From Rhizopus arrhizus (Eukaryota; Mucoromycota; Mucoromycetes; Mucorales; Rhizopodaceae), in the NCBI GenBank assembly GCA_024220505.1, contig JAKZZE010000033.1, positions 496,001-560,000 on the forward strand: 64,000 nt of DNA, read 5' to 3'. Within the stretch, counting starts at the first letter, position 1; every line of letters begins with the position of its first letter. The notes beneath the pieces are model-generated. The model was given only the letters and a program-made list of their open reading frames with translations. It was not told where the DNA came from and ran no database searches. Below, in pieces: positions 11,247 to 21,192 of this stretch. The position numbers and the translations under genes are program-made.

Positions 11247-11312
11247 ATGTCTACCACCCATTCTGGCACTCGTCCTACTTCTCGTCGTCAAAATAAAAAG
11301 AGAAGAATATAA
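11247..11312 (+). CDS. 21-aa basic micro-ORF inside F1
   Basis: Reads MSTTHSGTRPTSRRQNKKRR plus I, then TAA. The same peptide occurs at 34989-35054 in the inverted copy F2, in otherwise AT-rich DNA, and the local composition is noticeably more GC-rich than the surroundings. It may be the remnant first exon of a lost transposase or a basic peptide gene. With two copies of one element, conservation is expected from shared descent alone, so coding status is unproven. Confidence 0.25.
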   Translation: MSTTHSGTRPTSRRQNKKRRI

Positions 11313-12625
11313 TTGTTTCTTTTTCTTTTTATTGTTTTATCTTTTGTTAAATAAATTCTACTATTATTTGTTAAATGTCGTTTAGAATTGTCTTGTCATG
11401 ACTAGATCTTCATGATGGTAATGTTGGTACTTTTTTATATAGCTTAGTTGTTATTCTTCAATGCCATTGGTCCTATGACGTTAATTATATGAAATAAACT
11501 TGCATGGATTTTAAAGCATTATTTTTTCTTTTCTTTTTTTATGGCTCTTTTCTTTTTTTTTTTTTTTTTTTTTTTCTTTCCGTATATTCATTATTACTCT
11601 ACTTTGTTAACAGTTTTTGATACTTTTAGCTATTGCTGATATGCACCATGTTTTGAAAACAAAATAGCTAAAACTAAATCAGCTCAAGAAGTTTACGCAT
11701 TACAAACGAAAAAAAAAAATAATAATTATGTTGCATGGGTATAAAGTTGATGAATGTTGTATTCCTTTTAACCATTTCTTTTTATCTTCGCTTATAGTAA
11801 GCTCTAGTATTCTTTTACTTCAAATATTGCGAGAGCTTTAGTCAAACAAGATGTTTTTAACGAATGGTTCACTAATTAAAGAAAACTTAGTTATGGCTAC
11901 ATTACAACATGCAACAACCCTTGCTCTTCTTCATATCTTTATTTGTATTTCTTTCCGCTCCTTACCTTGACACTTTACTGACTCTATCTGTAGTGTGCAA
12001 CCTAGCTGTATAATCAATACTCTATCATGCTGTAGACCAGTTTGTCGCAACTATTCATCCTCTGCTTTTGTATACTATGCTTGGTGTGTTGTTTCATATT
12101 GTGTATGCTGTTGATATTAGGTAAAATTATACTCTATGTTGCTTCAGATAGATTGAACCTTAACCAACATCATATTGTATAGATAGTATGTTTGAACAAG
12201 ACAAAAGGTATAATTTGTTTGCTTGTTACTTTTTTCTTAACTGATGTTTTTTATTTATTAGATTTTAATACTTTGTTTTATTTTGCAATGTGGATTTTGT
12301 ATGAAGCAACTGTAATGATATTAACGATAACAGCAATGATGATAGAGTATTATGAAACCCAATAAAGCATAGGCGCACGGACTTGAGGAAAAGTAACAAT
12401 GGTTGTATAAGACAATTATCCATCATGTGATAAAAAAAAAAAAAGGAAAACAATTTTGGTAAATAGAAATAAAATTGCATATGTTTAAATATTAATTACT
12501 CTGTTGAATGTAGATTGCAATGTAGATTGTTGAAAGTAATTAAATCTGCTAAATGGGTTGCATTGAATATTGTCGAGGACAGGTAAGTAATGACGTACGA
12601 TTATATTGGATCTGTTCATTCTGTA

Positions 12626-12750
12626 TTCCTTTTTTTTTATTATTCCTTTTTTTTTATTATTCCTTTTCTTTTATTATTCTTTTTCTTTTATTATTATTTT
12701 TTTTTTTTGCTATTACTTTTTTTTTGTTATTACTTTTTTTTTTATTCAAA
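12626..12750. repeat. TTATTCCTTTT microsatellite
   Basis: Tandem (T)nATTATT(C)CTTTT units in F1. The matching stretch in F2 (about 31950-32070) has different unit counts, which explains part of the length difference between the two CACTA copies. Confidence 0.8.
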
Positions 12751-12899
12751 TGAATAATATAATAAAATAAATAAAGCATCGTATTATTAAATCATTTAAA
12801 TTTGTCCATTTATACTGCCCTATACAATAATAAACCTACCCATTTTACTGGACATAATTGCTTAAACATAGCCATACTCTGCTTATATACAGAACAGCT

Positions 12900-13060
12900 A
12901 ATGTCTGCCTCGTCCAATTAAATTGTTATATTTTACTCCAATTTTACTCCAATTTTGCCTCATCCAATTAAATTGCTATGTGAAAGCGTATGAGAGTTCA
13001 TGTAGCATCATGTTTTACTCCAATGTTATTCCAATTTTATTCTAAATTATGCTAAATTCG
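12900..13060. repeat. Subterminal repeats of CACTA element F1
   Basis: Direct repeats TTTTACTCCAA (at least three) and GCCTC(G/A)TCCAATTAAATTG (two) lie within 250 bp of the right end. Such subterminal arrays are typical transposase-binding regions in CACTA elements. They are conserved at 31630-31800 in F2. Confidence 0.6.
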
Positions 13061-13134
13061 ACATTTTTAGCATCTTTATTTTATTAATCCGCGCCTACAA
13101 TGAGTGTTATGCGGAGATTTTTTGCGCCGTAGTG

Positions 13135-13482
13135 TTATTACTACTTTGGAACCAAACACTATTCGAAACTTTGGTCTCACATCAAGAATCTTATAAAACA
13201 AAACCTATTTTATACTATATAAACCCTACAAACTCCAATCTCACACTATTTGACAATGAAAGAAGACAAACAGTAAATATTTTTTTTGTACTGTGACGCA
13301 GTTGGTGTAACTTTTGCGGAAGAAGGGGCTCAGTCCTAGGAGGGACTCAGTCGTAGGAGGGACCTCAGTCCTAGGAGGGACATCAGTCCCTGAAGATAAA
13401 CAAAAAAAGTTCAAAAATAGAAAAACACAAAAAATCACAACCCTATAAATATCCCTTTATCCTTTCACTTTTGAAAGACTTA
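13135..13482. other. Resumed retroelement sequence with 18-bp minisatellite
   Basis: Sequence following the TTA target duplication of F1, probably the continuation of the LTR-element interior cut at 9223. It contains about four imperfect units of CAGTCCTAGGAGGGAC at about 13328-13397. No supported gene; the minus-strand open frame here is low complexity plus the minisatellite. Confidence 0.5.
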
Positions 13483-14613
13483 CAGTAGGTCAAAAAATTG
13501 CTGCAAGGAATCCATTTTTCTCAGTTTTTGTAGCGTACATCCTGTCACAATGGTACAAACTGCTTCTGTTTCTACATAGTAGATTTCCTACATGTCTTGA
13601 AAAATCCGAAAGAGTTTAAGCCCCATTGGATAAGTATTGAAGGAAGTATGAGGTGCGCAATTTGAAAATTTGGAAAAACGAAAATTTGAACGAAATGAAT
13701 TTATTTATTAATATTTAGTTGATCCTCCTTTTTTATTAATAGCCTCTTGAATTCTTGCCGGCATGCTATCGATATACCTTTGGCAAAGTTCTTTATCAAA
13801 TTCATTCCATGCTTTTTCTACTCGTTCCCAAAGCTTATCCGTATTCTTTGCTCTACGTTCGTAACAGCTGAGCTTTAACTTCAGTTGATGCCATACATGT
13901 TCTATTGGATTTAAGTCCGGACTCTGAGCTGGCCAATCGCTAATATAGCGCACTTGATGATTATCTAACCAGGCTATTGTGGATTTTGCCTTGTGCTTTG
14001 GATCATTATCATGCTGAAAGTAAATGTTGGACCAGTTGAAATTGTAGTACTCCATAGTATCACGAAGTGTAGTATCTAATATATGCTGATAAACATCCGC
14101 GTTCATGTTCCCATCGTAAATTTGACAAGCATATCCTGGTCCTTCAGATGTTATGCAGCCCCACATCATCAACTTGCCGCCTCCATGCTTGACTGTAAAC
14201 TCTAGATGATGCGGTTGAAGAGGATCACTTGGTCTTTTCCAATAATACTTACAACCATCAGAGCCCCATACGTTGATCTTGGTTTCATCAGAAAAGACGA
14301 CTTTTCGCCATTCTTCCACTGTCCAATCCTGGTGCTTCTTGGCCCATTCTAATCGATGCTGCATATGAGCTTTTGTCAGAAACGGCTTCTTTTTTTTTAT
14401 TGAAGAATGGAACTCCATTGATTTCAGGACGTTAATTGCTGACTGGTATGAGATAGCATAGCCAAGTTGAACCAGCTCCCGGTGTACCTCTTTGGCAGTC
14501 TTTAGAACCCCTTCAATGACTTTTCTTTTGATTAGCCGTTTCGTCACTTTGGAGACTAATGTAGGTCTACCAGCTGAGCCCATTGTCCTATTTGAAAACA
14601 ACCGCCTAGAGTA
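13483..14613 (-). mobile_element. Tc1-like element A, 5'-truncated
   Basis: The 3' end CAGTAGGTCAAAAAATTGCTGC at 13483, next to TA, matches the end of element C at 17117. The element runs through the transposase gene and stops abruptly at TA 14612-14613, where element B begins. The 5' terminal repeat and first helix-turn-helix do not reappear beyond B, so the 5' part (about 500 bp by comparison with C) is missing. Confidence 0.9.
13708..14601 (-). pseudogene. Tc1-family DD35E transposase, N-terminally truncated (A)
   Basis: An open frame of 297 codons without internal lesions. It begins at residues equivalent to the linker after the first helix-turn-helix (MGSAGRPTLVSK) and continues through the second DNA-binding domain and a full catalytic domain: VVFSDETKINVWG, KHGGGKLMMWGCIT, FQHDNDPKHK and SPDLNPIEHVW. 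There are 35 residues between the second Asp and the Glu. The protein ends KKGGSTKY, the normal C-terminus. All three catalytic acids are present. Loss of the N-terminal DNA-binding part and of the 5' terminal repeat should prevent transposition. The cause is the junction with element B at 14613. Confidence 0.85.
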
Positions 14614-16216
14614 CAGTAAGGGACAAAATCAGTCCGTTTTTTTGGTTTTTTCGCAATGCCTCGCCGGGAATTAAACTTAGGGCTTCGCTTTGCTGACGAA
14701 ACATTTGCACGCAAGCTAGACAAAATTATTGGTGTAACCTAATTGCTTCTACCACCATTTTCTCTGTAGTTATGGCGGAAAAAGTGATTTTCCGTGATTG
14801 TTGCTAACGCCCGATTTTGCATTAGACACCATATCTCCAGAAACAGTCACTGGACTGACTTGAGATTTAGTTTGGTACGTCTTATGACGTCAGTGAACGC
14901 TAACGTGTTCTCATATTTTAGCTTCTTTTATTTTTTTACATTTTTTCTTTTTCCTCATTTACCTCATCTCAGATTAGCCAAACACGCCATGACAGCAAAG
15001 AATGCCGACAAACATGCCCAAATTGAAAACATGTTGAACCACTCCATTCCATGGGATGTAATTAAAAAAAACGTAGGCTGTGGAAAGTCCATGATTCGAA
15101 GAATTTCAAGGAAAACCAAGTTGCAGTCAAAAAATAGCGCGGGTAGACATCGTTTACTCACACCTAGGGAGGAAACCAAAGCAGCTAGAGACATAAGACT
15201 TGACTTATCTAAAAGCGCAGCCGATGCTTCCTTTGGCGTTAAAAAACCAGATCAAATGGTCAATCCAAAAACAATTGCTCGTACTTTGAAACGCAAAGGT
15301 CTAAAATCGACTAAGAAAAAGACGGTACTTCCACTTAATAATGACAAGCAAAAGGCACGATATGATTGGGCAAAGGCTCATAAAGACTGGTCCGAGACTG
15401 ATTGGGAACGCGTTGTCTTTTCTGATGAGACAAAGATCCAAAAAAGAGGGTCTAATGGCCTAGAATACGCTTGGAAAGAGGATAATGCACCTTATCGAGA
15501 CCATCACTACAAAAAGAAACATGCTTATGGAGGAGGCGGGATCATGCTTTGGAGTTGCATAACTATACATGGAGGGGGCTACATGTCCTGGCTACAAAGT
15601 AATGTAAATGGTGAGCTATACACGTCAGTACTTGAGGAGGAATACAAGGAGACATTGAAGTATTATGGCCTGCAAAGTAAGGACATGATCTTTCAACAAG
15701 ATAATGCAAGCATCCATTGTGCTTCAGCTCCTTCAAAATGGTTCCAAAAGAACAAGATTAAGCTCCTGAGTTGGCCAGCATACTCCCCTAACCTTAACCC
15801 AATTGAAAATGCATGGGCCATGCTTAAAAAGAAGGAACAGATGACAAGACCACCTTCTTCTGTGGTTGAGACTGACCAAGCATTTTTGACCGGGTTTCGA
15901 ATCTTTGGTATGACCTAGCAACTCCAGAGTACTGTAGAAACCTTATTCACTCTATGCCCCGTCGAGTTCGGGACGTAATCCAGCGTAAGGGCCGCGATGC
16001 CAAGTACTAATCGAAATTCAAAAAAATAAAAATACATTATTTTCAATATATCTTCTTATAACATGGCGGAAAATAAAAAATACCATTTCCGACAAATATT
16101 GTCAACTTTGTTGAAGGAAGAGACAAATTATTCGTCAGCAAAGCAGAGCTCTAAGCTTAATTCCCGGCGAGGCATTGCGAAAAAACCAAAAAACGGACTG
16201 ATTTTGTCCCTTACTG
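14614..16216 (+). mobile_element. Tc1-like element B
   Basis: 1603 bp with terminal repeats of about 90 bp beginning CAGTAAGGGACAAAATCAGT, flanked by TA on both sides. The outer flanks do not match each other: truncated element A on the left, a Plavaka transposase gene on the right. Its transposase is of a different lineage (DD34E) from its Tc1 neighbours. Confidence 0.95.
14989..16010 (+). pseudogene. Tc1-family DD34E transposase with C-terminal frameshift (B)
   Basis: The likely start is ATG 14989 (MTAKNADKHAQIENMLNHSI), which gives normal family length; the open frame extends further upstream but is Phe-rich. Motifs: helix-turn-helix with CGKSMIRRISRK, linker SAGRHRLLT, first Asp in VVFSDETKIQ, KHAYGGGGIMLWSCIT, second Asp in FQQDNASIH, Glu in SPNLNPIENAW; 34 residues separate the last two acids. 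Near 15880-15890 the frame is lost: the open frame stops at 15918, but the other frame continues LWYDLATPEYCRN...MPRRVRDVIQRKG to a stop at 16010, clearly the original C-terminus. A one- or two-base indel is therefore the only obvious lesion. Confidence 0.85.
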
Positions 16217-16278
16217 TATAATGCCCACTTACGAAAATCCTAACGGAGAACTAGTTCGTGTAGCATTGATGTCTGTCA

Positions 16279-16609
16279 TGTTTTGACATGTCTATAAGAT
16301 ACAGTCTTATCATTCTGGACTAAATCTTTCCAAATGAGTTTGAATAAGAATAGAACCTGATAATTATCATTGCCCTAAACAGCCAAGTTTCACTTTCATC
16401 TCAACAGTTGATTATTAACATCAGTCTATAAAATTTTTCTTATACATGTCAAATCATATCGGTCGTAACTATTTTTGTCATCTAATCTCAGGTCTTGCTC
16501 AACTAATATAAATAGCCTTGAAATCTTTCTTTAATAAAAGTATTCGACTTTAGAACTATTGTTCGGTCTCGTTAATTCTTCTTTATCTTATTTTTGAGTA
16601 CTTAAAACA
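16279..16609 (+). repeat. Solo LTR inserted in Plavaka transposase
   Basis: The segment TGTTTTGACATG...TACTTAAAACA has inverted TGTTTT/AAAACA ends and interrupts the transposase reading frame exactly between VRVALMS and INCDMPAARK. Flanks ATGTCTGTCA and (CTTCA)ATGTCCATCA resemble a decayed target duplication. It contains an AATAAA signal (about 16533) and TATAAATAG (16507). A related copy in reverse lies at about 62893-63224. The exact 3' boundary (16609 or 16614) is uncertain. Confidence 0.65.
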
Positions 16610-17116
16610 CTTCAATGTCCATCAATTGTGATATGCCTGCAGCAAGAAAAGTAGCTGGATACATGGGCGCCATGGCTACTAAAGCATGTAACAAGTGCTC
16701 AACTGCTTTTGGCCGTCTATCAACTGGTACCAGGTCTTCAAAGCCAAACTTTTCTGATTTCAACGATGAAAACTGGGTGCAAAGAACGTGGGAACAGCAA
16801 AGATTTGATGCGTATGACTGGTTGACTGCTACGCACAAGGCACAACAAGAAGAAAAACAGGCAAGTTCTGGTACAAAGTGGAGTGAAGTACATCGACTTC
16901 CTTACTTTGATGTGGTGAGATATGTAACTGTCGATCCAATGCATAACTTGTTTCTTGGAACGCCTAAAAAAATGATTGAAGTCTGGCAGGATTTTGGCTT
17001 GCTTGTTTCTACTGATTTTCCAGCAATGGCAACAGAGTCGACTACTATCAGCATTCCTCAGCAATACGCTAAGCTATCTGAAGGTATGTAATACTGCTTG
17101 ATCGTGTTTATATATA

Positions 17117-18755
17117 CAGTAGGTCAAAAAATTGCTGCAAGGAATCCATTTTTCTCAGTTTTTGTAGCGTACATCCTGTCACAATGGTACAAACTGCTTC
17201 TGTTTCTACATAGTAGATTTCCTACATGTCTTGAAAAATCCGAAAGAGTTTAAGCCCCATTGGATAAGTATTGAAGGAAGTATGAGGTGCGCAATTTGAA
17301 AATTTGGAAAAACGAAAATTTGAACGAAATGAATTTATTTATTAATATTTAGTTGATCCTCCTTTTTTATTAATAGCCTCTTGAATTCTTGCCGGCATGC
17401 TATCGATATACCTTTGGCAAAGTTCTTTATCAAATTCATTCCATGCTTTTTCTACTCGTTCCCAAAGCTCATCCGTATTCTTTGCTCTACGTTCGTAGCA
17501 GCTGAGCTTTAACTTCAGTTGATGCCATACATGTTCTATTGGATTTAAGTCCGGACTCTGAGCTGGCCAATCGCTAATATAGCGCACTTGATGATTATCT
17601 AACCAGGCTATTGTGGATTTTATCTTGTGCTTTGGGTCATTATCATGCTGAAAGTAAATGTAGGACCAGTCGAAATTATAGTGCTCCATAGTATCACGAA
17701 GCGTGGTGTCCAAATTATGCTGGTAAACATCCGAATAAATGCTTCCATCGTAAATTTGGCAGTCATATCCTGGACTTCCGCATGTTATACAGCCTCACGT
17801 CATCAACTTGCTAGCTCTATGCTTGACTGTAAATTTCAGGTCACGATGTTGAAAAAGACCACTTGGCCTTTTCCAATAGTAGTTACCACCATCAGATCCC
17901 CATACATTGATCTTAGTACCACTAGAGAACACTGTTTGCTGTAAGCCATCCACTGTCTAACCCTGATGATCGTTGACACATTCTAACTGATGCTACATAT
18001 GTGCTTTTGTCGGAAATAGCTTCTTTTTTTCTATTGAAAAATGGAACTGCATTGATTTCAGTACCTTAATTGCTGACTGGTATGAGATATCATAGCCTAG
18101 TGCAGCCAGCTCCCGGCATACCTTTTTGGCAGTCTTTAGAACCCCTTCAACGAATTTTCTTTTGATTAACCGCTTCGTCACTTTGGAGACTATTGTAGGT
18201 CTCCCACCTGTATTTATTGTCCTGTTTAAAAACAACCTTCTAAAGTGTCTACTAACAGTTGTTTTATGTACTCCAGTCTCCTTAGCAATATCGTACGCTG
18301 ATGTGGGCTCAGTTAATGTTTGTTTGAGATCGTTTACTTTCTCGTTTGATAGTCATTTAGGCATGTGGTTGATGATAGGGTAAAAAAGAGAAATAATTTG
18401 AATAAGACAATTTAAAATTTAGAATAAAGGAATTTTAAGCGCTTTTATATACTGGCAACATTCTAATCATGTCAAGTATGTGAAAAATTATAATAACAAC
18501 CGGTTGGGTCGTATTAAAATTCGTCATTCCAAACATATGTAAACAAGTAAAAAATGCCGGATGTTTATAATATTCCCTTTAACGATCTCAAATTCCACCA
18601 ATAATCATTGCTCATATCAGATAATCGACGAATAAATGCCCTTTCTAGTGAGGTACAAACAATCAATGTTTGAGATAGTTTCATGCAGTATCCATAGACA
18701 ACCAGCTGTAAAACAGGTATTTTGCAATTCCTTGCAGCAATTTTTTGACCTACTG
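17117..18755 (-). mobile_element. Tc1-like element C, complete but dead
   Basis: 1639 bp, ends CAGTAGGTCAAAAAATTGCTGC and its complement (28-bp terminal repeats), flanked by TA. It is inserted in what looks like an intron of the Plavaka gene. The first about 560 bp (3' half of the transposase) are almost identical to element A, while the remainder has diverged heavily. Confidence 0.95.
17342..18364 (-). pseudogene. Tc1-family transposase, multiply disabled (C)
   Basis: It starts with ATG (18362-18364) but has a TGA as codon 4. It then reads an intact helix-turn-helix (YDIAKETGVHKTTVSRHFRR), the linker TGGRPTIVSK and the second DNA-binding domain to about 17993, then frameshifts and stops through the first part of the catalytic domain (17714-17990, where the SDETK motif is unreadable). 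It recovers an open frame from 17713 to the end with HDNDPKHKIK, SPDLNPIEHVW and the terminal KKGGSTKY. Clearly non-functional. Unlike element A it keeps both terminal repeats. Confidence 0.9.
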
Positions 18756-18972
18756 TACATGGAATAAAGCTTTATTTCATGGTGGAACAAAATACTTATT
18801 TTTTTTCTTTTTTTTTAAAAAAAAAAAAACGAAAAATCTCTGGTGCTTTTGCTAATATGAAATCAGATGAGTGGAGAACCTGGGTTGTTGTGCTGTCACC
18901 TTTCCTGCTCAAACAAAAACTGGCAGGTGAACATTTTACAAACTGGTTGCGGTATGCCGATGCTGTGAAGCT

Positions 18973-19107
18973 GGTTGTGATTGTGGTTGTGGTTAAACCC
19001 CAAAATCCTGTGGTTGCCCGCTTAATTTCAGAGTTGTGGTAGAAACACTAGCCGCACCCCATTGGGCATAGAAACGAGATAGAGCGATTTTTACACATAG
19101 CCTTCTA
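18973..19107 (+). repeat. Dispersed 422-bp-family repeat, fragment upstream of H1
   Basis: Begins in a GTGGTTGTGGTT stretch followed by TTAAACCCCAAAATCCTGTG and the GCACCCCATTGGG monomer. It replaces the downstream part of the Plavaka gene and is interrupted by Tc1 element H1 at TA 19106-19107; it resumes at 20738. Confidence 0.85.
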
Positions 19108-20737
19108 CAGTAGCGGACAAAACTGGTGCACAAAAATTAAAATCAACATTGTATCTCCGCCATATGTCTGCGACTTTTGTGGCATATACCATCTGAAAGA
19201 CAGTCCAAAATATACATTATGTTATGTAAACCGGAACTGTGCCGGACATCCCCCAGGCATAAGGTCATTTTTAGTGATTTTTTGCATATTTCAATTTTCG
19301 CCAAAAATGTAGTGCTTGTCTAGCCTTCTTTCAATTTTCCCCATATCTCTCCCGTTTGCTTTCAGATTTCACAGCATATTAGTAAATTTTAGTAGCTCTT
19401 AAAAAATATATAAAACTGTACTTATTTTGTGTTTCCCATTGAGTCCCCCCTTTTGTTTTTACCCTATTCACTATAACAAAGTACTAGCCTTATATGTTTA
19501 AGAAAATAAGCAACTGTAAAAACGAAACTCTGAGATCTCGAACACGCCTAGTTCGTACGACAGCAGATATTTCTAGAGTAACAAGGATCTCTAAATGGAC
19601 AATCAACAGGAGAAAGAGGGAAGAAAGAAACTTAATGTCTTGTGATCATGAAGGTATTCCGCTATTAGCCTGAAAAGTTATTAGTTCAGTCATCAACCTA
19701 GAGCTTGGACAAGGTCCGCTACACACAGTTCCTGATGCTCAGCACATTTTGAGGACCTTAAGATACAGTGTTAGCAGACTGTCAGTCTAAAGGCACAGTA
19801 GGAAGCTAGATTTTGAGTCCGGAAGTAAGGAATCGAAGAATTTCATCAGCTGTATAAGTCGGAAAAAGCGATGAATGTGGTATCACAACAAGCCATTGTA
19901 TACTATAGAGGGCTGGAAGTCTGCTATCTTTAGCAATGAAACAAATATGAACATTATGGATGCAGATAGTATACACTAATATTGAAAGCAAGTCGAGCAA
20001 CCTGAGCGATTTTTTCACGGTGATCAAACAATGAAGCATGCTGGCTGCTCTGTTATGTTTTAAGGCTGTATTAGATATTGAGGACCAGAATATGTGTGTC
20101 AGGTATACGATGGTATAATGAACTCATAAATATACACATATATTTCGCTTACTTCATACCACAAAAGCCTAGCGTATAGTAGTCTAAAACGTCGTAATCT
20201 CTCGTTTCAGTATGACAATGACACAAGGCACAAGTCAACGCATGTCATAAACTCAATATTTGATAACAGCGCTTCTGTGCTACAAGTTTAGCCGCCACTA
20301 ATCCCGGCCTAAGTCCGCTTAAGCATGCCAGGTGGCAATTGATGGCAAAGGTATGATGATACGACACTAGATCAAAAAGGGTCGATGATTTTTGGAAAAG
20401 AATAGTTAAAGAGCCGGGTTCTTTTACTGAAAATGATATACACGCATATTATTAGCATATGCAAAGAAGAATATCCGATAATATCAAGAGATGAGATGAT
20501 TATATAAAGTCTAAGATTTTAGCCACTTTTGCGGTTTTTAGAAAATATAAGATTTTATAAATTCAAAGCACGCTTATCGCTCAGTTTTAACAATGTCATG
20601 CTTAGAACATACATAGATTACAATGACTAGTATATCCTCCTTCTAGTACAGTTTCATGACTATTGCAATTACCATGAGCAGGTAATGGTAGTTAAAAGCT
20701 AAAAAAAAGTTTTGTGCACCAGTTTTGTCCGCTACTG
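19108..20737 (+). mobile_element. Tc1-like element H1 (degenerate copy)
   Basis: 1630 bp, ends CAGTAGCGGACAAAACTGGT and complement, flanked by TA, inserted into the dispersed repeat. Terminal repeats (about 29 bp) are identical to those of the intact relative H3, but the transposase region is heavily mutated. A second copy with nearly the same mutations, H2, lies at 36587-38216. Confidence 0.95.
19494..20515 (+). pseudogene. Decayed Tc1-family transposase (H1)
   Basis: Position-for-position relative of the intact H3 gene, starting at the same distance (386 bp) from the element end. Recognisable remnants include ATGTTTAAGAAAATAAGCAA at the start, TCTCTAAATGG for the helix-turn-helix and GATGAATGTGG through the catalytic domain, but frameshifts and stops occur throughout (for example the SDETK region reads AGCAATGAAACA with no open frame). 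No functional product is possible. Confidence 0.85.
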
Positions 20738-21192
20738 TATGTTTACGCCTATGGATAGGCTTATAGTTAAAATTTGGCTTATGGCTAAAGTTAAGTGGAG
20801 TGATAACCAACACTAGACACACCCCATTTGGTATGCAAATCATACAAAGAGATTTTTACACATAGCCCACTATTTTTGTGCCTATGGCTATGCTTATAGC
20901 TAAAATTTGGCCTATGACTAAAGTTAAGCTTGGATCTCTGATTATTTCTATCGCTATGGTTAAACCCCAAAATCCTGTGGTTGCCCGCTTAATTTCAGAG
21001 TTGTGGTTAGGGCACTTTTCTTGACGATAACTAAAGTTAGAGTCACGGCTATAGCAAAAATATGAAATTCAGTGTTGGCCGGTTACGTTTCGGAGTAATT
21101 CGAACACTAGGTGCACCCCATTGGGTATATAAACGAGATAAAGTGATTTTTACACATAGCTCACTATTTTTGTGCCTATGGCTAGGCTTATA
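20738..21192 (+). repeat. Dispersed 422-bp-family repeat, between H1 and D
   Basis: Several diverged monomers with the phrases GCTTATAGCTAAAATTTGGC, CACCCCATTTGG, ATTTTTACACATAGCCCACT and CCAAAATCCTGTGGTTGCC. Element D is inserted at a TA within GGCTTATAGCTAAAATTTGG; the other side of that insertion site is found, inverted, at 26200-26327. Confidence 0.9.

Larger units (their letters stand above)
9224..13134. mobile_element. Non-autonomous CACTA-type element F1 (3.9 kb)
   Basis: Ends are CACTACGGCGCAAAGAATGC at 9224 and the reverse complement of CACTACGGCGCAAAAAATC at 13134. The flanks show a 3-bp TTA duplication (9221-9223 and 13135-13137), the hallmark of CACTA/CMC elements. The right subterminal region (12900-13060) carries repeated TTTTACTCCAA and TCCAATTAAATTG motifs, as expected for transposase-binding arrays. 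There is no transposase frame, only a 21-codon ORF. A second copy, F2, at 31555-38699 is inverted and carries two Tc1 insertions. The Plavaka transposase fragment at 16222-18972 belongs to a CACTA-related family and could be the source of mobility; that link is inference. Confidence 0.85.
16222..18972 (+). pseudogene. Plavaka/tnp2-type (CACTA-related) transposase gene, fragmented
   Basis: Three coding pieces share one logic. Piece 1 (16222-16278) reads TYENPNGELVRVALMS. Piece 2 (16613-17086) continues SINCDMPAARKVAGYMGAMA with a C-x-x-C pair (CNKC), RLPYFDVVRYVTVDPMHNLF and LGTPKKMIEVW. Piece 3 (18821-18972) reads KISGAFANMKSDEWRTWVVV followed by LSPFLLKQKLAGEHFTNWLR. The order and motifs, especially VDPMHNLFLGT, match the fungal Plavaka/tnp2 transposases (recalled family knowledge). 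Pieces 1 and 2 are separated by a solo LTR (16279-16609). Pieces 2 and 3 are separated by an intron-like GTATGT donor at 17087 in which Tc1 element C sits. The gene is cut upstream by element B and downstream by the dispersed repeat, so it is a relic. Confidence 0.75.

Noticed and set aside
12553..12753. Leu/Phe-rich open frame of 66 codons
   Set aside because: Translation of a T-rich microsatellite; length differs between the two CACTA copies with no sign of coding constraint.
13241..13438. Minus-strand frame with PPRTEVPPTTE repeats
   Set aside because: Product of an 18-bp minisatellite; no start context or homologous motif.
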